A stretch of DNA of 35,630 nt. It comes from Porticoccus sp. Its GTDB lineage: Bacteria; Pseudomonadota; Gammaproteobacteria; Pseudomonadales; Porticoccaceae. Where the stretch lies: the NCBI GenBank assembly GCA_023261185.1, contig JALRJN010000019.1:1-35630 (forward strand), written 5' to 3'. Numbering within the stretch: position 1 is the stretch's first letter; every line of letters starts with the position of its first letter. The notes beneath the pieces were generated by a model. It was given only the letters and a program-made list of their open reading frames with translations. It was not told the origin of the DNA and made no database searches. This document shows positions 25,469 through 34,003 of this stretch, piece by piece. Position numbers and translations under genes: made by a program.

Positions 25469-27613
25469 TTGAATGATTTAACAACCAATCCTGTAGAAGT
25501 TTTGGGTATCGATGCCGGCGGCACGATGACCGATACTTTTTTTGTGCGCGCTGACGGCGAGTTTGTTGTAGGCAAAGCACAGAGTGACGTGGATGAGCCA
25601 TCAGCAGTAATGGAGTCCAGTAAGGATGCACTTGCTCACTGGGGCTTTACTGTAGAAGAAGTTTTCCCGCAAATGGTAACCTGCGTATTCTCCGGTACGG
25701 CCATGCTGAACCGGGTTGTTGGCCGTAAAGGTCTGCGCACTGGTCTGATCGTAAGTAAAGGCTTTGAAGATTTTCACCGTATGGGCCGTGCGATTCAGTG
25801 CTACCTTGGTTATGCCTTTGAAGATCGTCTGCACCTTAACACTCACCGTTACGACGAGCCTCTGGTTCACGTACATGACACTCGCGGTGTAACCGAGCGT
25901 GTTGACTCTAAAGGCGGCGTGGTATTCCCCGTTCGTCTGGATGAAGCCCGTGATGCTGCTGCTGAGCTGATTGATCAAGGCGTTAAAGCCATCGTAATCA
26001 GCTTCCTGAGTTCATACTTGAATGGTGACCACGAGCGTGCTGTTCGTGACGTAGTAAAAGAAGTTATTAAGGAAAAGGGTGTAGATATCCCTGTATTTGC
26101 TTCTGTTGATTACTACCCAGTACGTAAAGAAACTCACCGTACTAACACTACTATTCTGGAAGCATACGCGGCCGAGCCTTCTCGTGCGATTCTGTCTACC
26201 TTGAGCGATCGTATGAAAGCTGTTGGCGCCAACTACGACGTGCGCGTGATGGCATCTCACGGTGGTACTATCAGCTGGAAAGCGAAAGAGCTGGCACGTA
26301 CTCTGGTATCCGGTCCTATCGGTGGTGTAATCGGTGCTAAGTATCTGGCTCAACAGCTGGGTATCGACAACATCGCATGTTCCGACATCGGTGGTACTAG
26401 CTTCGATATGGCCTTGATCGTTAAAGGTCAGTTCTCTATCCACCAAGATGGCGATATGGCGCGTCTGGTACTGTCTCTGCCTCTGGTAGCGATGGACACC
26501 ATCGGTGCGGGTGCTGGCAGCTTCGTACGTATCGATCCTTACAGTAACTCCATCAAACTGGGTCCTGACTCAGCTGGTTACCGTGTAGGTACTTGCTGGC
26601 CCGAAGGCGGTGTTGACACTGTGTCTGTAACTGACTGTCACATCATCCTCGGTTACCTGAACCCCGACAACTTCCTCGGTGGTATTCTGGAGCTGGACGT
26701 ACCGCGTGCTAAGCAGTGTGTTAAAGAGCAAGTTGCTGATCCGCTGGGTCTGTCTCTGGAAGATGCAGCTGCCGGTGTAATCGAACTGCTTGACCTGTCT
26801 CTGCGTCAACACCTGCGTGCAATGATCTCTGCTAAAGGTTACAGCCCGAGTGAATTCGTGTGCTTCTCCTACGGTGGTGGTGGTCCGGTTCACGCCTACG
26901 GTTACACCAAAGGCCTGGGCTTCAAAGAAACCATTATCCCTGCATGGGCTGCTGGCTTCTCTGCATTCGGTTGTGCGACTGCTGACTTCGAATACCGCTA
27001 CGATAAATCTACTGATATCGGTATTACTAAAGAGTCTACTACTCAGGACAAACAAAACGCCGTTGATACCCTGCAAGCTGCTTGGGATGAGCTGACTGAG
27101 AAAGTTCTGGAAGAATTCCGTATCAACGGATTTGGTCCAGAAGACGTGACTCTGACTCCCGGATACCGCATGCAGTACCTGGGTCAGTTGAACGACCTGG
27201 AAATGAACTCACCTCTGGCTTCTATCTCCAAGGCAGAAGACTGGGATGCTCTCATTACTACCTTTGATGAAACCTACGCTCGTGTATACGCCGATGCAGC
27301 ACGTTCTCCGGAACTGGGCTTTGGTATCACTGGTGCCATCCTGCGTGGCTCTGTTGCAACCAAGAAACCCGCTGTACCGTCCGAGCCTGATGCTGGCCCG
27401 ACTCCTCCGGAAAACGCTTTCATCGGTACTCGTCCGTTCTACTACAACCGTGAGTGGGTTGAAGCAAAACTCTACAAAATGGAATCTCTGCTGCCAGGCA
27501 ACCGTATTACTGGTCCTGCTGTTATTGAGTCCGATGCTACTACTTATGTTGTTCCTACTGGCTTCGAAACCTGGTTAGACGGACACCGTCTGTACCACTT
27601 GATCGAAGTATAA
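25469..27613 (+). CDS. acxA: Acetone carboxylase beta subunit (HyuA-like ATPase subunit)
   Basis: This 714-residue protein belongs to the hydantoinase A/oxoprolinase family. The N-terminal phosphate-binding motif GIDAGGTMTD is at about 13-22 and a second ASKHA-type motif, CSDIGGTSFDMA, at about 306-317. In known acetone carboxylase (an alpha2-beta2-gamma2 enzyme) this subunit phosphorylates acetone and bicarbonate using ATP. The start is TTG at 25469, with AGAGG about nine bases upstream; an in-frame stop at 25451 excludes an upstream ATG. Codon choice is strongly biased (CTG, GGT, CGT, AAC, ATC), unlike flanking genes. This is the first gene of acxABC, under the sigma-54 promoter. Confidence 0.94.
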   Translation: MNDLTTNPVEVLGIDAGGTMTDTFFVRADGEFVVGKAQSDVDEPSAVMESSKDALAHWGFTVEEVFPQMVTCVFSGTAMLNRVVGRKGLRTGLIVSKGFEDFHRMGRAIQCYLGYAFEDRLHLNTHRYDEPLVHVHDTRGVTERVDSKGGVVFPVRLDEARDAAAELIDQGVKAIVISFLSSYLNGDHERAVRDVVKEVIKEKGVDIPVFASVDYYPVRKETHRTNTTILEAYAAEPSRAILSTLSDRMKAVGANYDVRVMASHGGTISWKAKELARTLVSGPIGGVIGAKYLAQQLGIDNIACSDIGGTSFDMALIVKGQFSIHQDGDMARLVLSLPLVAMDTIGAGAGSFVRIDPYSNSIKLGPDSAGYRVGTCWPEGGVDTVSVTDCHIILGYLNPDNFLGGILELDVPRAKQCVKEQVADPLGLSLEDAAAGVIELLDLSLRQHLRAMISAKGYSPSEFVCFSYGGGGPVHAYGYTKGLGFKETIIPAWAAGFSAFGCATADFEYRYDKSTDIGITKESTTQDKQNAVDTLQAAWDELTEKVLEEFRINGFGPEDVTLTPGYRMQYLGQLNDLEMNSPLASISKAEDWDALITTFDETYARVYADAARSPELGFGITGAILRGSVATKKPAVPSEPDAGPTPPENAFIGTRPFYYNREWVEAKLYKMESLLPGNRITGPAVIESDATTYVVPTGFETWLDGHRLYHLIEV

Positions 27614-27686
27614 GGACTGAGTACTAGCTATCCATAGAGAATTGCTAACGTCGACTAAATAGACGAAAAGATACAGAGGATAAAAA

Positions 27687-30014
27687 ATGACTATTTTACA
27701 AAACCCCCTAGGTACAAAACCGGGCTCACTGCTGAAAAGTGGCATGACTCTGAACGAGCACCGTAATGCTGTTCTGGAGCGCACTGCTAAAAGTGGCTTT
27801 TACGACGGTCTGGAAAAACTGGAGTTCAAAGATGCTGATCCTATCGGCTTTGAGCGTATCTTCTCCAAGGTTCGTGCTGGCCTGGTAAATGCCCGTGAAG
27901 TGGCTAAGAAAATTGCTGCTTCTCCTATCGTTGAGCAGGAAGGTGAGCTGTGTTTCACCCTGTACAACGCCATTGGTGACTGTGTTGCAACTTCTACTGG
28001 TATCATCATTCACGTGGGTACCATGGGTGCTGCGATCAAATACATGATCCAGAACAACTGGGAAGCGAACCCCGGCATCGAAGACGGTGATATGTTCACC
28101 AACAACGACTGCCAAATTGGTAACGTTCACCCCTGTGATATCGCGACCATCGTTCCCATCTTCCACGATGGCGTGCTGATCGGTTGGGTCGGTGGTATGA
28201 CCCACGTAATCGATACTGGTGCGGTAGGTCCTGGCTCCATGTCCAACGGCCAAATCCAGCGTTTTGGTGATGGTATTCAGATCAGCTGCCGTAAAACCGG
28301 CCGTAAAGATACCCCGCTGCGCGACTACCTGCACGAGTCTCAACGTAACGTACGTACCACCAAGTACTGGATTCTCGATGAGAAAACCCGTATTGCTGGT
28401 GCCCACATGATCCGTGACATGCTTCTCGAAGTAGTTGAAGAGGAAGGCGCGGAAGCTGTTGAGAAGTTCATGTACGAAGTGGTTGAAGATGGCCGTCGTG
28501 GTCTGATCAGCCGTATCCGTGCTATGTGTATCCCCGGTAAAGTTAAGACCGTTGCATTCGTTGACGTTCCTTACACTCATCCGGACGTTCATGTACCGTC
28601 TACCTTCGCGAAAGTGGACACCATCATGCATGCGCCTTGTACCATCACTGTGAACGCTGATGCTACCTGGCGTCTGGACTTCGAAGGCTGCAGCCGTTGG
28701 GGTTGGCACACTTATAACACCAACCCGACTGCATTTACTTCCGGTATCTGGGTAATGATGACTCAGACTCTGGTTCCTACCGAGCGTATCAATGATGGCC
28801 CTCGTTATGCGACCCAATTCCGTTGCCCTAAAGGCACCTGGACTAACCCGGATGACCGTCGTACAGCTCACGCTGACGCATGGCACTTCCTGGTATCTTC
28901 CTGGAGCTCCTTGTGGCGCGGCCTGAGCCGTACCTACTTCGGTCGCGGTTACCTGGAAGAAGTTAACGCAGGAAACTCCAACCCCTGTAACTGGCTGCAA
29001 GGCGGCGGTGTAAACCAAGACGGTGAAATCCACGCGGTTAACAGCTTCGAAACTGCTGCTTGTGGTACTGGTGCATGTGCTGTTAAAGATGGTCTGAACC
29101 ACGCTGCTGCGATCTGGAACCCTGAAGGTGATATGGGTGATATCGAGATCTGGGAACTGGCTGAGCCTCTGCTGTACATGGGTCGTCGTATCAAGACTAA
29201 CACCGGTGGTTACGGTAAGTACCGCGGTGGTCTGGGTTACGAAACACTGCGTATGGTTTGGAACTCCACTGACTGGACCATGTTCTTCATGGGTAATGGC
29301 TACATGAACAGTGACTGGGGCCTGATGGGTGGTTATCCGTCAGCTACTGGCTACCGTTTTGAAGCTCACAAAACCGGTCTGAAGCAGCGTATCGCTGAAG
29401 GCAAATCTCTGCCGCTGGGTCAAGATCGCGATCCTCGCGATTGCGAGTATGAAAAACACCTGGAGCCAGGTGCGATCGTCAAGCGTGACAAGCAGTGTAT
29501 TACTACTGAAGAAATGTTTGACAACGGTGACCTGTACCTGAACTACCTCCGTGGTGGCCCGGGTCTGGGTGATCCGCTGGATCGTGAAATTGAAGCTATC
29601 CAGGAAGATCTGAACGAAAACTTCATCCTCGAAGAGTTCGCTCAGAAGATCTACGGTGCTGTATTCACTAAAGATGATGAAGGTGTTTACACCGTTGATG
29701 CTGACAAGACTAAAGCTCGTCAAGCTGAAATCCGCAAAGAGCGTATCGCTCGCGGCCAGCCTGTTCATGAGTGGATGAAAGGTGAGCGTCAAAACATCAT
29801 CGACAAGAAAGCGTCTTTGGCCGTTCAACAAATGTTTGCGTCAAGCTTCTATCTGTCACCCACATTCCTGGCGGAATTCAAAGAATTCTGGGATCTGCCT
29901 GAGTCTTGGGAACTGCCTGAAGAAGAACTGGGTACTCCTATGTACGGTGCTCGCATCACCATGGAAATTGGTGACCTGCCCGACGTAACCCCAGTTGTCA
30001 TGGTAGAAGAATAA
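27687..30014 (+). CDS. acxB: Acetone carboxylase alpha subunit (HyuB-like, Mn-binding)
   Basis: This 775-residue HyuB-family protein is the subunit that holds the catalytic manganese and joins the acetone enolate to carbon dioxide, giving acetoacetate. His148 and Asp151 (NVHPCD) and His173 (MTHVID) sit where, as I recall, the Xanthobacter enzyme has its manganese ligands, offset by two residues. The sequence is well conserved through NNDCQIGNVHPCDIAT and GGMTHVIDTGAVGPGSMSNG. The ATG has an AGAGGAT ribosome site. It lies 73 bases after acxA, shares its extreme codon bias, and is followed by a GC-rich stem-loop before acxC. Confidence 0.94.
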   Translation: MTILQNPLGTKPGSLLKSGMTLNEHRNAVLERTAKSGFYDGLEKLEFKDADPIGFERIFSKVRAGLVNAREVAKKIAASPIVEQEGELCFTLYNAIGDCVATSTGIIIHVGTMGAAIKYMIQNNWEANPGIEDGDMFTNNDCQIGNVHPCDIATIVPIFHDGVLIGWVGGMTHVIDTGAVGPGSMSNGQIQRFGDGIQISCRKTGRKDTPLRDYLHESQRNVRTTKYWILDEKTRIAGAHMIRDMLLEVVEEEGAEAVEKFMYEVVEDGRRGLISRIRAMCIPGKVKTVAFVDVPYTHPDVHVPSTFAKVDTIMHAPCTITVNADATWRLDFEGCSRWGWHTYNTNPTAFTSGIWVMMTQTLVPTERINDGPRYATQFRCPKGTWTNPDDRRTAHADAWHFLVSSWSSLWRGLSRTYFGRGYLEEVNAGNSNPCNWLQGGGVNQDGEIHAVNSFETAACGTGACAVKDGLNHAAAIWNPEGDMGDIEIWELAEPLLYMGRRIKTNTGGYGKYRGGLGYETLRMVWNSTDWTMFFMGNGYMNSDWGLMGGYPSATGYRFEAHKTGLKQRIAEGKSLPLGQDRDPRDCEYEKHLEPGAIVKRDKQCITTEEMFDNGDLYLNYLRGGPGLGDPLDREIEAIQEDLNENFILEEFAQKIYGAVFTKDDEGVYTVDADKTKARQAEIRKERIARGQPVHEWMKGERQNIIDKKASLAVQQMFASSFYLSPTFLAEFKEFWDLPESWELPEEELGTPMYGARITMEIGDLPDVTPVVMVEE

Positions 30015-30032
30015 GGCAACCTTGTTTGCCGA

Positions 30033-30073
30033 GATAGGAAGAGCGGGGCCCGAGCCCCGGACCCCGCTCTATC
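30033..30073 (+). repeat. Intercistronic GC-rich stem-loop between acxB and acxC
   Basis: GAGCGGGG (30041-30048) can pair with CCCCGCTC (30062-30069), extended by the flanking A-T pair. Alternatively CGGGGC (30044-30049) can pair with GCCCCG (30054-30059). The two folds share the same left strand, so they compete or nest. No T-run follows, so this is not a simple terminator. It more likely protects or processes the mRNA, or sets the acxC level relative to acxAB. Confidence 0.7.
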
Positions 30074-30109
30074 ACTTGATGAATTGACAGAACATAAGAG
30101 AGTTTAGAT

Positions 30110-30610
30110 ATGTCTACTTACACTAAGAAACAGGTCGCTGACCTGGTTAAAGGTGATCTGGACTGGGATACCGTCCACCTGATGCTTTCCATGCCGAAAG
30201 ATAACGATCGCTACAAGCTTTACATGGAAGTTCTTAACGATAACGTTGATTATGACGACAAAGTGATCCTGGCTCTGGGTCCACGTCTGAACGTTGTTGA
30301 GCGCAAAGCTGACCAAGAAATCGTAGTCATGTGTGACTGTGGTCACGACTTCGGTGATTACCGTAAAAACTGGAAGCTGAATGCTCTGATCTACGTTCGC
30401 GATAGTGTAGAGAAGATGGAACAGATTTATCCTGCCATCATGGCTCCCGACACTAACTGGCAGGTATACCGTGAGTACTACTGCCCGTCTTGCGGCATTC
30501 AGCACGACGTGGAAGCACCTACTCCGTGGTACCCCGTCATGCACGACATTCAGCCCGACTTGAAGACTTTCTTCGAGTGGTTGGAAATGCCGGCTCCCGC
30601 CAAAATTTAA
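30110..30610 (+). CDS. acxC: Acetone carboxylase gamma subunit
   Basis: This 166-residue protein matches the small subunit of acetone carboxylase. Cys75 and Cys77 (CDCGHDFGDY) and Cys125 and Cys128 (CPSCG) form the zinc-binding set seen in the family. It lacks membrane segments. It is the third gene of the operon, 95 bases after acxB, with the stem-loop in the gap and a strong terminator behind it. Codon bias is as high as in acxA and acxB. The 1:1:1 stoichiometry of the known enzyme would require matched expression. Confidence 0.94.
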   Translation: MSTYTKKQVADLVKGDLDWDTVHLMLSMPKDNDRYKLYMEVLNDNVDYDDKVILALGPRLNVVERKADQEIVVMCDCGHDFGDYRKNWKLNALIYVRDSVEKMEQIYPAIMAPDTNWQVYREYYCPSCGIQHDVEAPTPWYPVMHDIQPDLKTFFEWLEMPAPAKI

Positions 30611-30624
30611 TGGTGGTTGCTATG

Positions 30625-30654
30625 GGTCCCGACCTTAGGGTCGGGACCTTTTTT
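30625..30654 (+). terminator. Intrinsic terminator of the acx operon
   Basis: GGTCCCGACC (30625-30634), loop TTAG, GGTCGGGACC (30639-30648), then six T residues. A 10-base-pair perfect stem with a T-tract starting 15 bases after the acxC stop. Confidence 0.95.
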
Positions 30655-30800
30655 ATTTCTGGCTCAAGCGTTGAAATAGTCGTGTTGCCAGTGAGTTTGC
30701 TCCCGATAATCAGCTGACTTTTCTTGAGATAGCAGGGAGACTATACTTCCACTCCTGCCGCCTACCGCGGCCTATCTGTCTGAACCACTAGCCAGAAATT

Positions 30801-30817
30801 ATTGAACAATATTCAAT
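30801..30817. promoter_or_regulatory. Inverted repeat ATTGAA-N5-TTCAAT upstream of secB-like gene
   Basis: Perfect 6-base arms flank CAATA, 55 bases before the ATG of the SecB-like gene and 60 bases downstream of a TATACT hexamer (30742-30747). It may be an operator, but AT-rich repeats this short arise by chance. The rest of 30655-30872 shows no other clear signal. Confidence 0.3.
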
Positions 30818-30872
30818 GGCCTGACTGCTGTTAGAGCCGTAGTTCATATGTGTAGAAATTGAGGAAATTACT

Positions 30873-31334
30873 ATGTCTCAAGCTGGACAAGCTAATAACG
30901 GGCCGCATTTTTCAATGCAGAAAATTTATATAAAGCGTACTGAGTATGAAGCGCCAAATGCTGCGACGGTATTCCGTGATGACTGGAAACCGGAAATTGC
31001 GCTGGATATGGATATTAAAAGCAATACGATTGAAGAAGGTCGCTATGAAGTTCTCTTGACTGTCTCGATCAAAGCCCACAATACATCCAGTAATATCGGG
31101 GCCTTCAAGCTGGTTGTTGAACAGGCTGCACTTTTTATGATCAGCGGATTCTCAAAAGAGCATCTGGAAGAGGCGCTTGGATCAGCATGCCCCGCTATCA
31201 TGTTCCCCTATCTTCGCGAAACCGTTGATCACATGTTGATCAAGGGTGGTTTCCCTCCCCTGATGCTTGCGCCTGTCAATTTTGATGCGCTGTACCAGGA
31301 GAAAAAAGCGGGCAAAGAAGAAAAAACCAATTAA
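30873..31334 (+). CDS. secB: SecB-family protein-export chaperone (possible paralogue)
   Basis: This 153-residue protein aligns by eye with SecB along its length: FSMQKIYIKRTEYEAPNAATVF near the N-terminus, DWKPEIALDMDI, YEVLLTVSIKA, the CPAIMFPYLRETVDHMLIKGGFPPLMLAPVNFDALY block (about 109-144), and a charged tail. SecB tetramers hold unfolded proteins for SecA. The usual secB neighbours (grxC, gpsA) are absent; instead it follows the acetone carboxylase operon by 262 bases. The loop after VSIKAHNTSSN and the IGAFKLVVEQAALFMISG segment differ from E. coli SecB. It could be the main SecB, or a dedicated chaperone. The ATG has a TGAGGAA ribosome site. Confidence 0.88.
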   Translation: MSQAGQANNGPHFSMQKIYIKRTEYEAPNAATVFRDDWKPEIALDMDIKSNTIEEGRYEVLLTVSIKAHNTSSNIGAFKLVVEQAALFMISGFSKEHLEEALGSACPAIMFPYLRETVDHMLIKGGFPPLMLAPVNFDALYQEKKAGKEEKTN

Positions 31335-31349
31335 TCCGCATAACTCAAT

Positions 31350-31388
31350 AAAAAAGCCGTTTTCTGTTGGGAAAGCGGCTTTTTTTTA
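31350..31388. terminator. Bidirectional terminator between secB-like and GGDEF-EAL genes
   Basis: AAAAAGCCGTTTTC, loop TGTTGG, GAAAGCGGCTTTTTT forms a stem with one T-G wobble, with A- and T-runs at the ends. It lies between converging genes. Confidence 0.88.
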
Positions 31389-31421
31389 AAAAATATATGG
31401 GAACCGAGAGCTAGCTTGGTA

Positions 31422-33167
31422 CTAATATGTTCGGCGTGTGGCCCCGCTATCTATAGATGTGATACTGGCGCTGGGCATGGGAAGGGTACGGTTGTCTTTA
31501 GCCAGCATTGCCTCGAATGACTGACGAGAAACTGGCTCGCTGAAATAATAGCCTTGCAAATATTGGCAGCCAGACTGTGACAAGTAGTGCGCCTGGTGAA
31601 TATTTTCTACACCTTCAGCAGTCGCTGACAGATTATAGGATCGGCTAAGCATCAGAATGACATCGGCAATTTTAAACAGGCGTTCTTTGTCATTGAGTTC
31701 AGCAATAAATGTCTTGTCTATTTTCAGCTTATGAACGGGAAAAGCCACAAGCTGGTTCAATGAGGTAAAGCCGCTGCCAAAATCATCGAGTGCGAGCGAC
31801 AGACCCATTCTGTTCAGTCCTTCCAGCACTTGAATAGTACGATCATCGTGATCCACCAGTTTTGTCTCGGTAATCTCAAGCTCCAGGTCTGATGGAGACA
31901 AATCATGGCTCTTAAGGCACGCATCGATAAAGGCCGGAAGTGCGCGGTTGCGAAGTTCGCTGGCAGAAAGGTTGATAGAGCAGCGAACAGGGGGCAAACC
32001 ACGCTTTCGCCAGTCGCTCAGCATTTCGCAGCCTTCACTGATGACCCAGGCATCGATCTCTTTCATCAAGCCGCAGGATTCGGCAATGGGCACAAATTCT
32101 TCAGGTGAAACATTGCCCAGGGTTTGGCTCTGCCAGCGCAACAGCAACTCTACGCCAGCCAGTTTGAATTCCTTGGAATCAACATAGGGGTGGAATTCCA
32201 GATAAAATTCATCGTTAAGTAATGCTGTGCGCAGGGCTTCCTGAACCTGACGTTGCCTCTGGAGAATTTTAGACAGCGTTTTGGAGAAGAAATGGTAGGT
32301 ATGTTTGCCGGAGGTTTTAGCCTGGTACATGGCAGCATCTGCATAGCGAATCAGCTCGTCGGCATTGAGGGCATCATCGGGATAGGTGGCGATACCAATG
32401 GATGCCTGCACATAGAGCTTGTGATTCTCAATTTCAACCGGCTGGTGTGTAGATTCAAGAATCCGCTCAGCAACTGAAACCGTCGCCATGGTGTCTGTCA
32501 GTCCCGACAGTAAAATGGCGAATTCATCGCCCGCCAAGCGCGCAATACTGCTGCTTTCATCCGGATTGATGACTGAGACCAGGTCAGTTCCTCGGGTGAT
32601 CCGCTTGATACGATTGGCAAACTCAGCCAGAACCCGGTCGCCGATCTGGTGACCATAGTGATCGTTAATGACTTTGAAGTTATCCAGATCAATAAATAAC
32701 AAAGCCAATTTTTTCTGGCTGCGTGCGCAGGAGGCAATCGAGCTGCCGAGATAGGATTTGAAGAGGCGCCGGTTCGCTAAGCCGGTGAGATTATCATAGA
32801 AGGCCAGATGCTTGATTTGTGCCTTGGCTTTGCTTTCTGCATCAAACACATTGAACAGTGCATTGTTCAGTGAGATCACCTCGCCGGCTATACCAGACAG
32901 CTCAAACGGGCTGTGCTCCTCCTTAGCTTTTTGTTCAATCGCCTGGGTGATTGCATTGATTGGTTTGATAAAAAGACGATGTATTGCCGTGATCAGGGCG
33001 ACCATGGAAATGGAGAAAATTGAGATCACCGTATAGGTAAGGAATTTCCAGTCAATCGAAAAAACGTCGTTCTCACCCAGAAAGCCCGCGGATAAAACGC
33101 CGGTGAATACAAGCGTAATGAAAACAATAACGAGAATAAAAACAGTACGATAGTTCACATTCATCAT
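31422..33167 (-). CDS. Membrane GGDEF-EAL cyclic-di-GMP signalling protein
   Basis: This 581-residue protein has two N-terminal membrane helices (about 8-28 and 42-63) with a very short periplasmic loop. A linker leads to the GGDEF domain (about 118-295: DNLTGLANRR, FIDLDNFKVIND, motif AGDEF at 212-216, still compatible with cyclase activity). The EAL domain covers about 305-555. There the signature is ELL (340-342) instead of EAL and the usual YQP is FHP. Metal and catalytic residues remain: N399, E431 region (LEITET), D461-D462 (DDFGSG), Lys482 (KIDK) and Glu518 (EGVEN). It may make, degrade or sense cyclic-di-GMP. It is a single gene, downstream of nothing in the window. Confidence 0.93.
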   Translation of the reverse strand: MMNVNYRTVFILVIVFITLVFTGVLSAGFLGENDVFSIDWKFLTYTVISIFSISMVALITAIHRLFIKPINAITQAIEQKAKEEHSPFELSGIAGEVISLNNALFNVFDAESKAKAQIKHLAFYDNLTGLANRRLFKSYLGSSIASCARSQKKLALLFIDLDNFKVINDHYGHQIGDRVLAEFANRIKRITRGTDLVSVINPDESSSIARLAGDEFAILLSGLTDTMATVSVAERILESTHQPVEIENHKLYVQASIGIATYPDDALNADELIRYADAAMYQAKTSGKHTYHFFSKTLSKILQRQRQVQEALRTALLNDEFYLEFHPYVDSKEFKLAGVELLLRWQSQTLGNVSPEEFVPIAESCGLMKEIDAWVISEGCEMLSDWRKRGLPPVRCSINLSASELRNRALPAFIDACLKSHDLSPSDLELEITETKLVDHDDRTIQVLEGLNRMGLSLALDDFGSGFTSLNQLVAFPVHKLKIDKTFIAELNDKERLFKIADVILMLSRSYNLSATAEGVENIHQAHYLSQSGCQYLQGYYFSEPVSRQSFEAMLAKDNRTLPMPSASITSIDSGATRRTY

Positions 33168-33264
33168 GCTACCCCTTCCTTGGGTATAAGCTGAATAGAT
33201 GCATTGGAATGCTCTTGGCTAATTAATATAGAGCATGGAGGATAGACAAAGAGGGCGGGTGTGG

Positions 33265-33999
33265 CTAGATAAAGTCACCCCAAATTGACTGAAGGATGCT
33301 GATAGCGACAACTGGCGCAGTTTCTGTTCGTAAGACTCTTGGGCCCAGTGTCAGTGGCTGAAAATCTTGTTGAATGGCAGATTCGATCTCTTCCGGCGAC
33401 AATCCGCCCTCCGGACCTATCAACAGGGTGACAGTGGGGCATGTTTCATCCTGTAATTGGCGCAGGGACTGTTCGCTACGGTGGTGAAGCACCAGTTTTT
33501 TATCGGAAGAAACTTCATTCAGCCAGTGTTGAAGGTTGCGGGGCTCGTGGATAACGGGCAGTCGGTTGCGATAACACTGTTCGCAGGCGCTTGCGACGAT
33601 TTGCTGCCAGTGGCCCAGTTTCTTTTCACGGCGATCACTTTTGAGTTTCACCTCTGTGCGGTCAGTAAAAAGCGGTGTAATTTCACTGACGCCAGCTTCT
33701 GTGGCTTTCTGGATGACCCAGTCCATGCGGTCGCCCCGCGAGAGGCCGATGCCAAGGTGAATCTGCAGTGGCGATTCACGTTCAATAGTGACGAAATCCA
33801 TAACCCGGGCTCGGGCACGTTTACTACTGCAGTCGGTCAGGGTGGACGGATACTCGCCACCAAGGCCGTTAAATAGCGTGATCGGGTCGCCTGCTTTCAG
33901 CCGTAAAACAGCGCCCAGATGACGGGCGACATGGTCTTCCAGAGTGAGCTCTGCGCCAATTGTCAGGGGCTGATCGGTAAAAACCCGGATCTCACGCAT
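33265..33999 (-). CDS. rsmE: 16S rRNA (uracil1498-N3)-methyltransferase RsmE
   Basis: This 244-residue SPOUT-class enzyme methylates U1498 of 16S rRNA. It has an N-terminal PUA-like domain (about 1-70: HLGAVLRLKAGDPITLFNG), IHLGIGLSRGDRMDWVIQKATEAGV in the middle, and the C-terminal knot with LLIGPEGGLSPEE (about 191-203) and LGPRVLRTETAPVVA. These form the SAM site. The ATG lies four bases after the metF stop, so it is the last gene of an ahcY-metF-rsmE set. No clear terminator follows at 33168-33264. Confidence 0.95.
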   Translation of the reverse strand: MREIRVFTDQPLTIGAELTLEDHVARHLGAVLRLKAGDPITLFNGLGGEYPSTLTDCSSKRARARVMDFVTIERESPLQIHLGIGLSRGDRMDWVIQKATEAGVSEITPLFTDRTEVKLKSDRREKKLGHWQQIVASACEQCYRNRLPVIHEPRNLQHWLNEVSSDKKLVLHHRSEQSLRQLQDETCPTVTLLIGPEGGLSPEEIESAIQQDFQPLTLGPRVLRTETAPVVAISILQSIWGDFI

Positions 34000-34003
34000 G
34001 GGG

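Noticed and set aside
27726-29102. 458-codon open frame antisense to acxB
   Set aside because: It arises from the strong codon bias of acxB. Its protein is low in recognisable structure, matches no family I know and lacks a ribosome site; other antisense frames in acxA have the same origin.
30660-30675. Sigma-54-like TGGCTC-N5-TTGA upstream of the secB-like gene
   Set aside because: The required GC of the -12 element is GA and the -24 element is imperfect. It also directly abuts the acx terminator. Not good enough to call.
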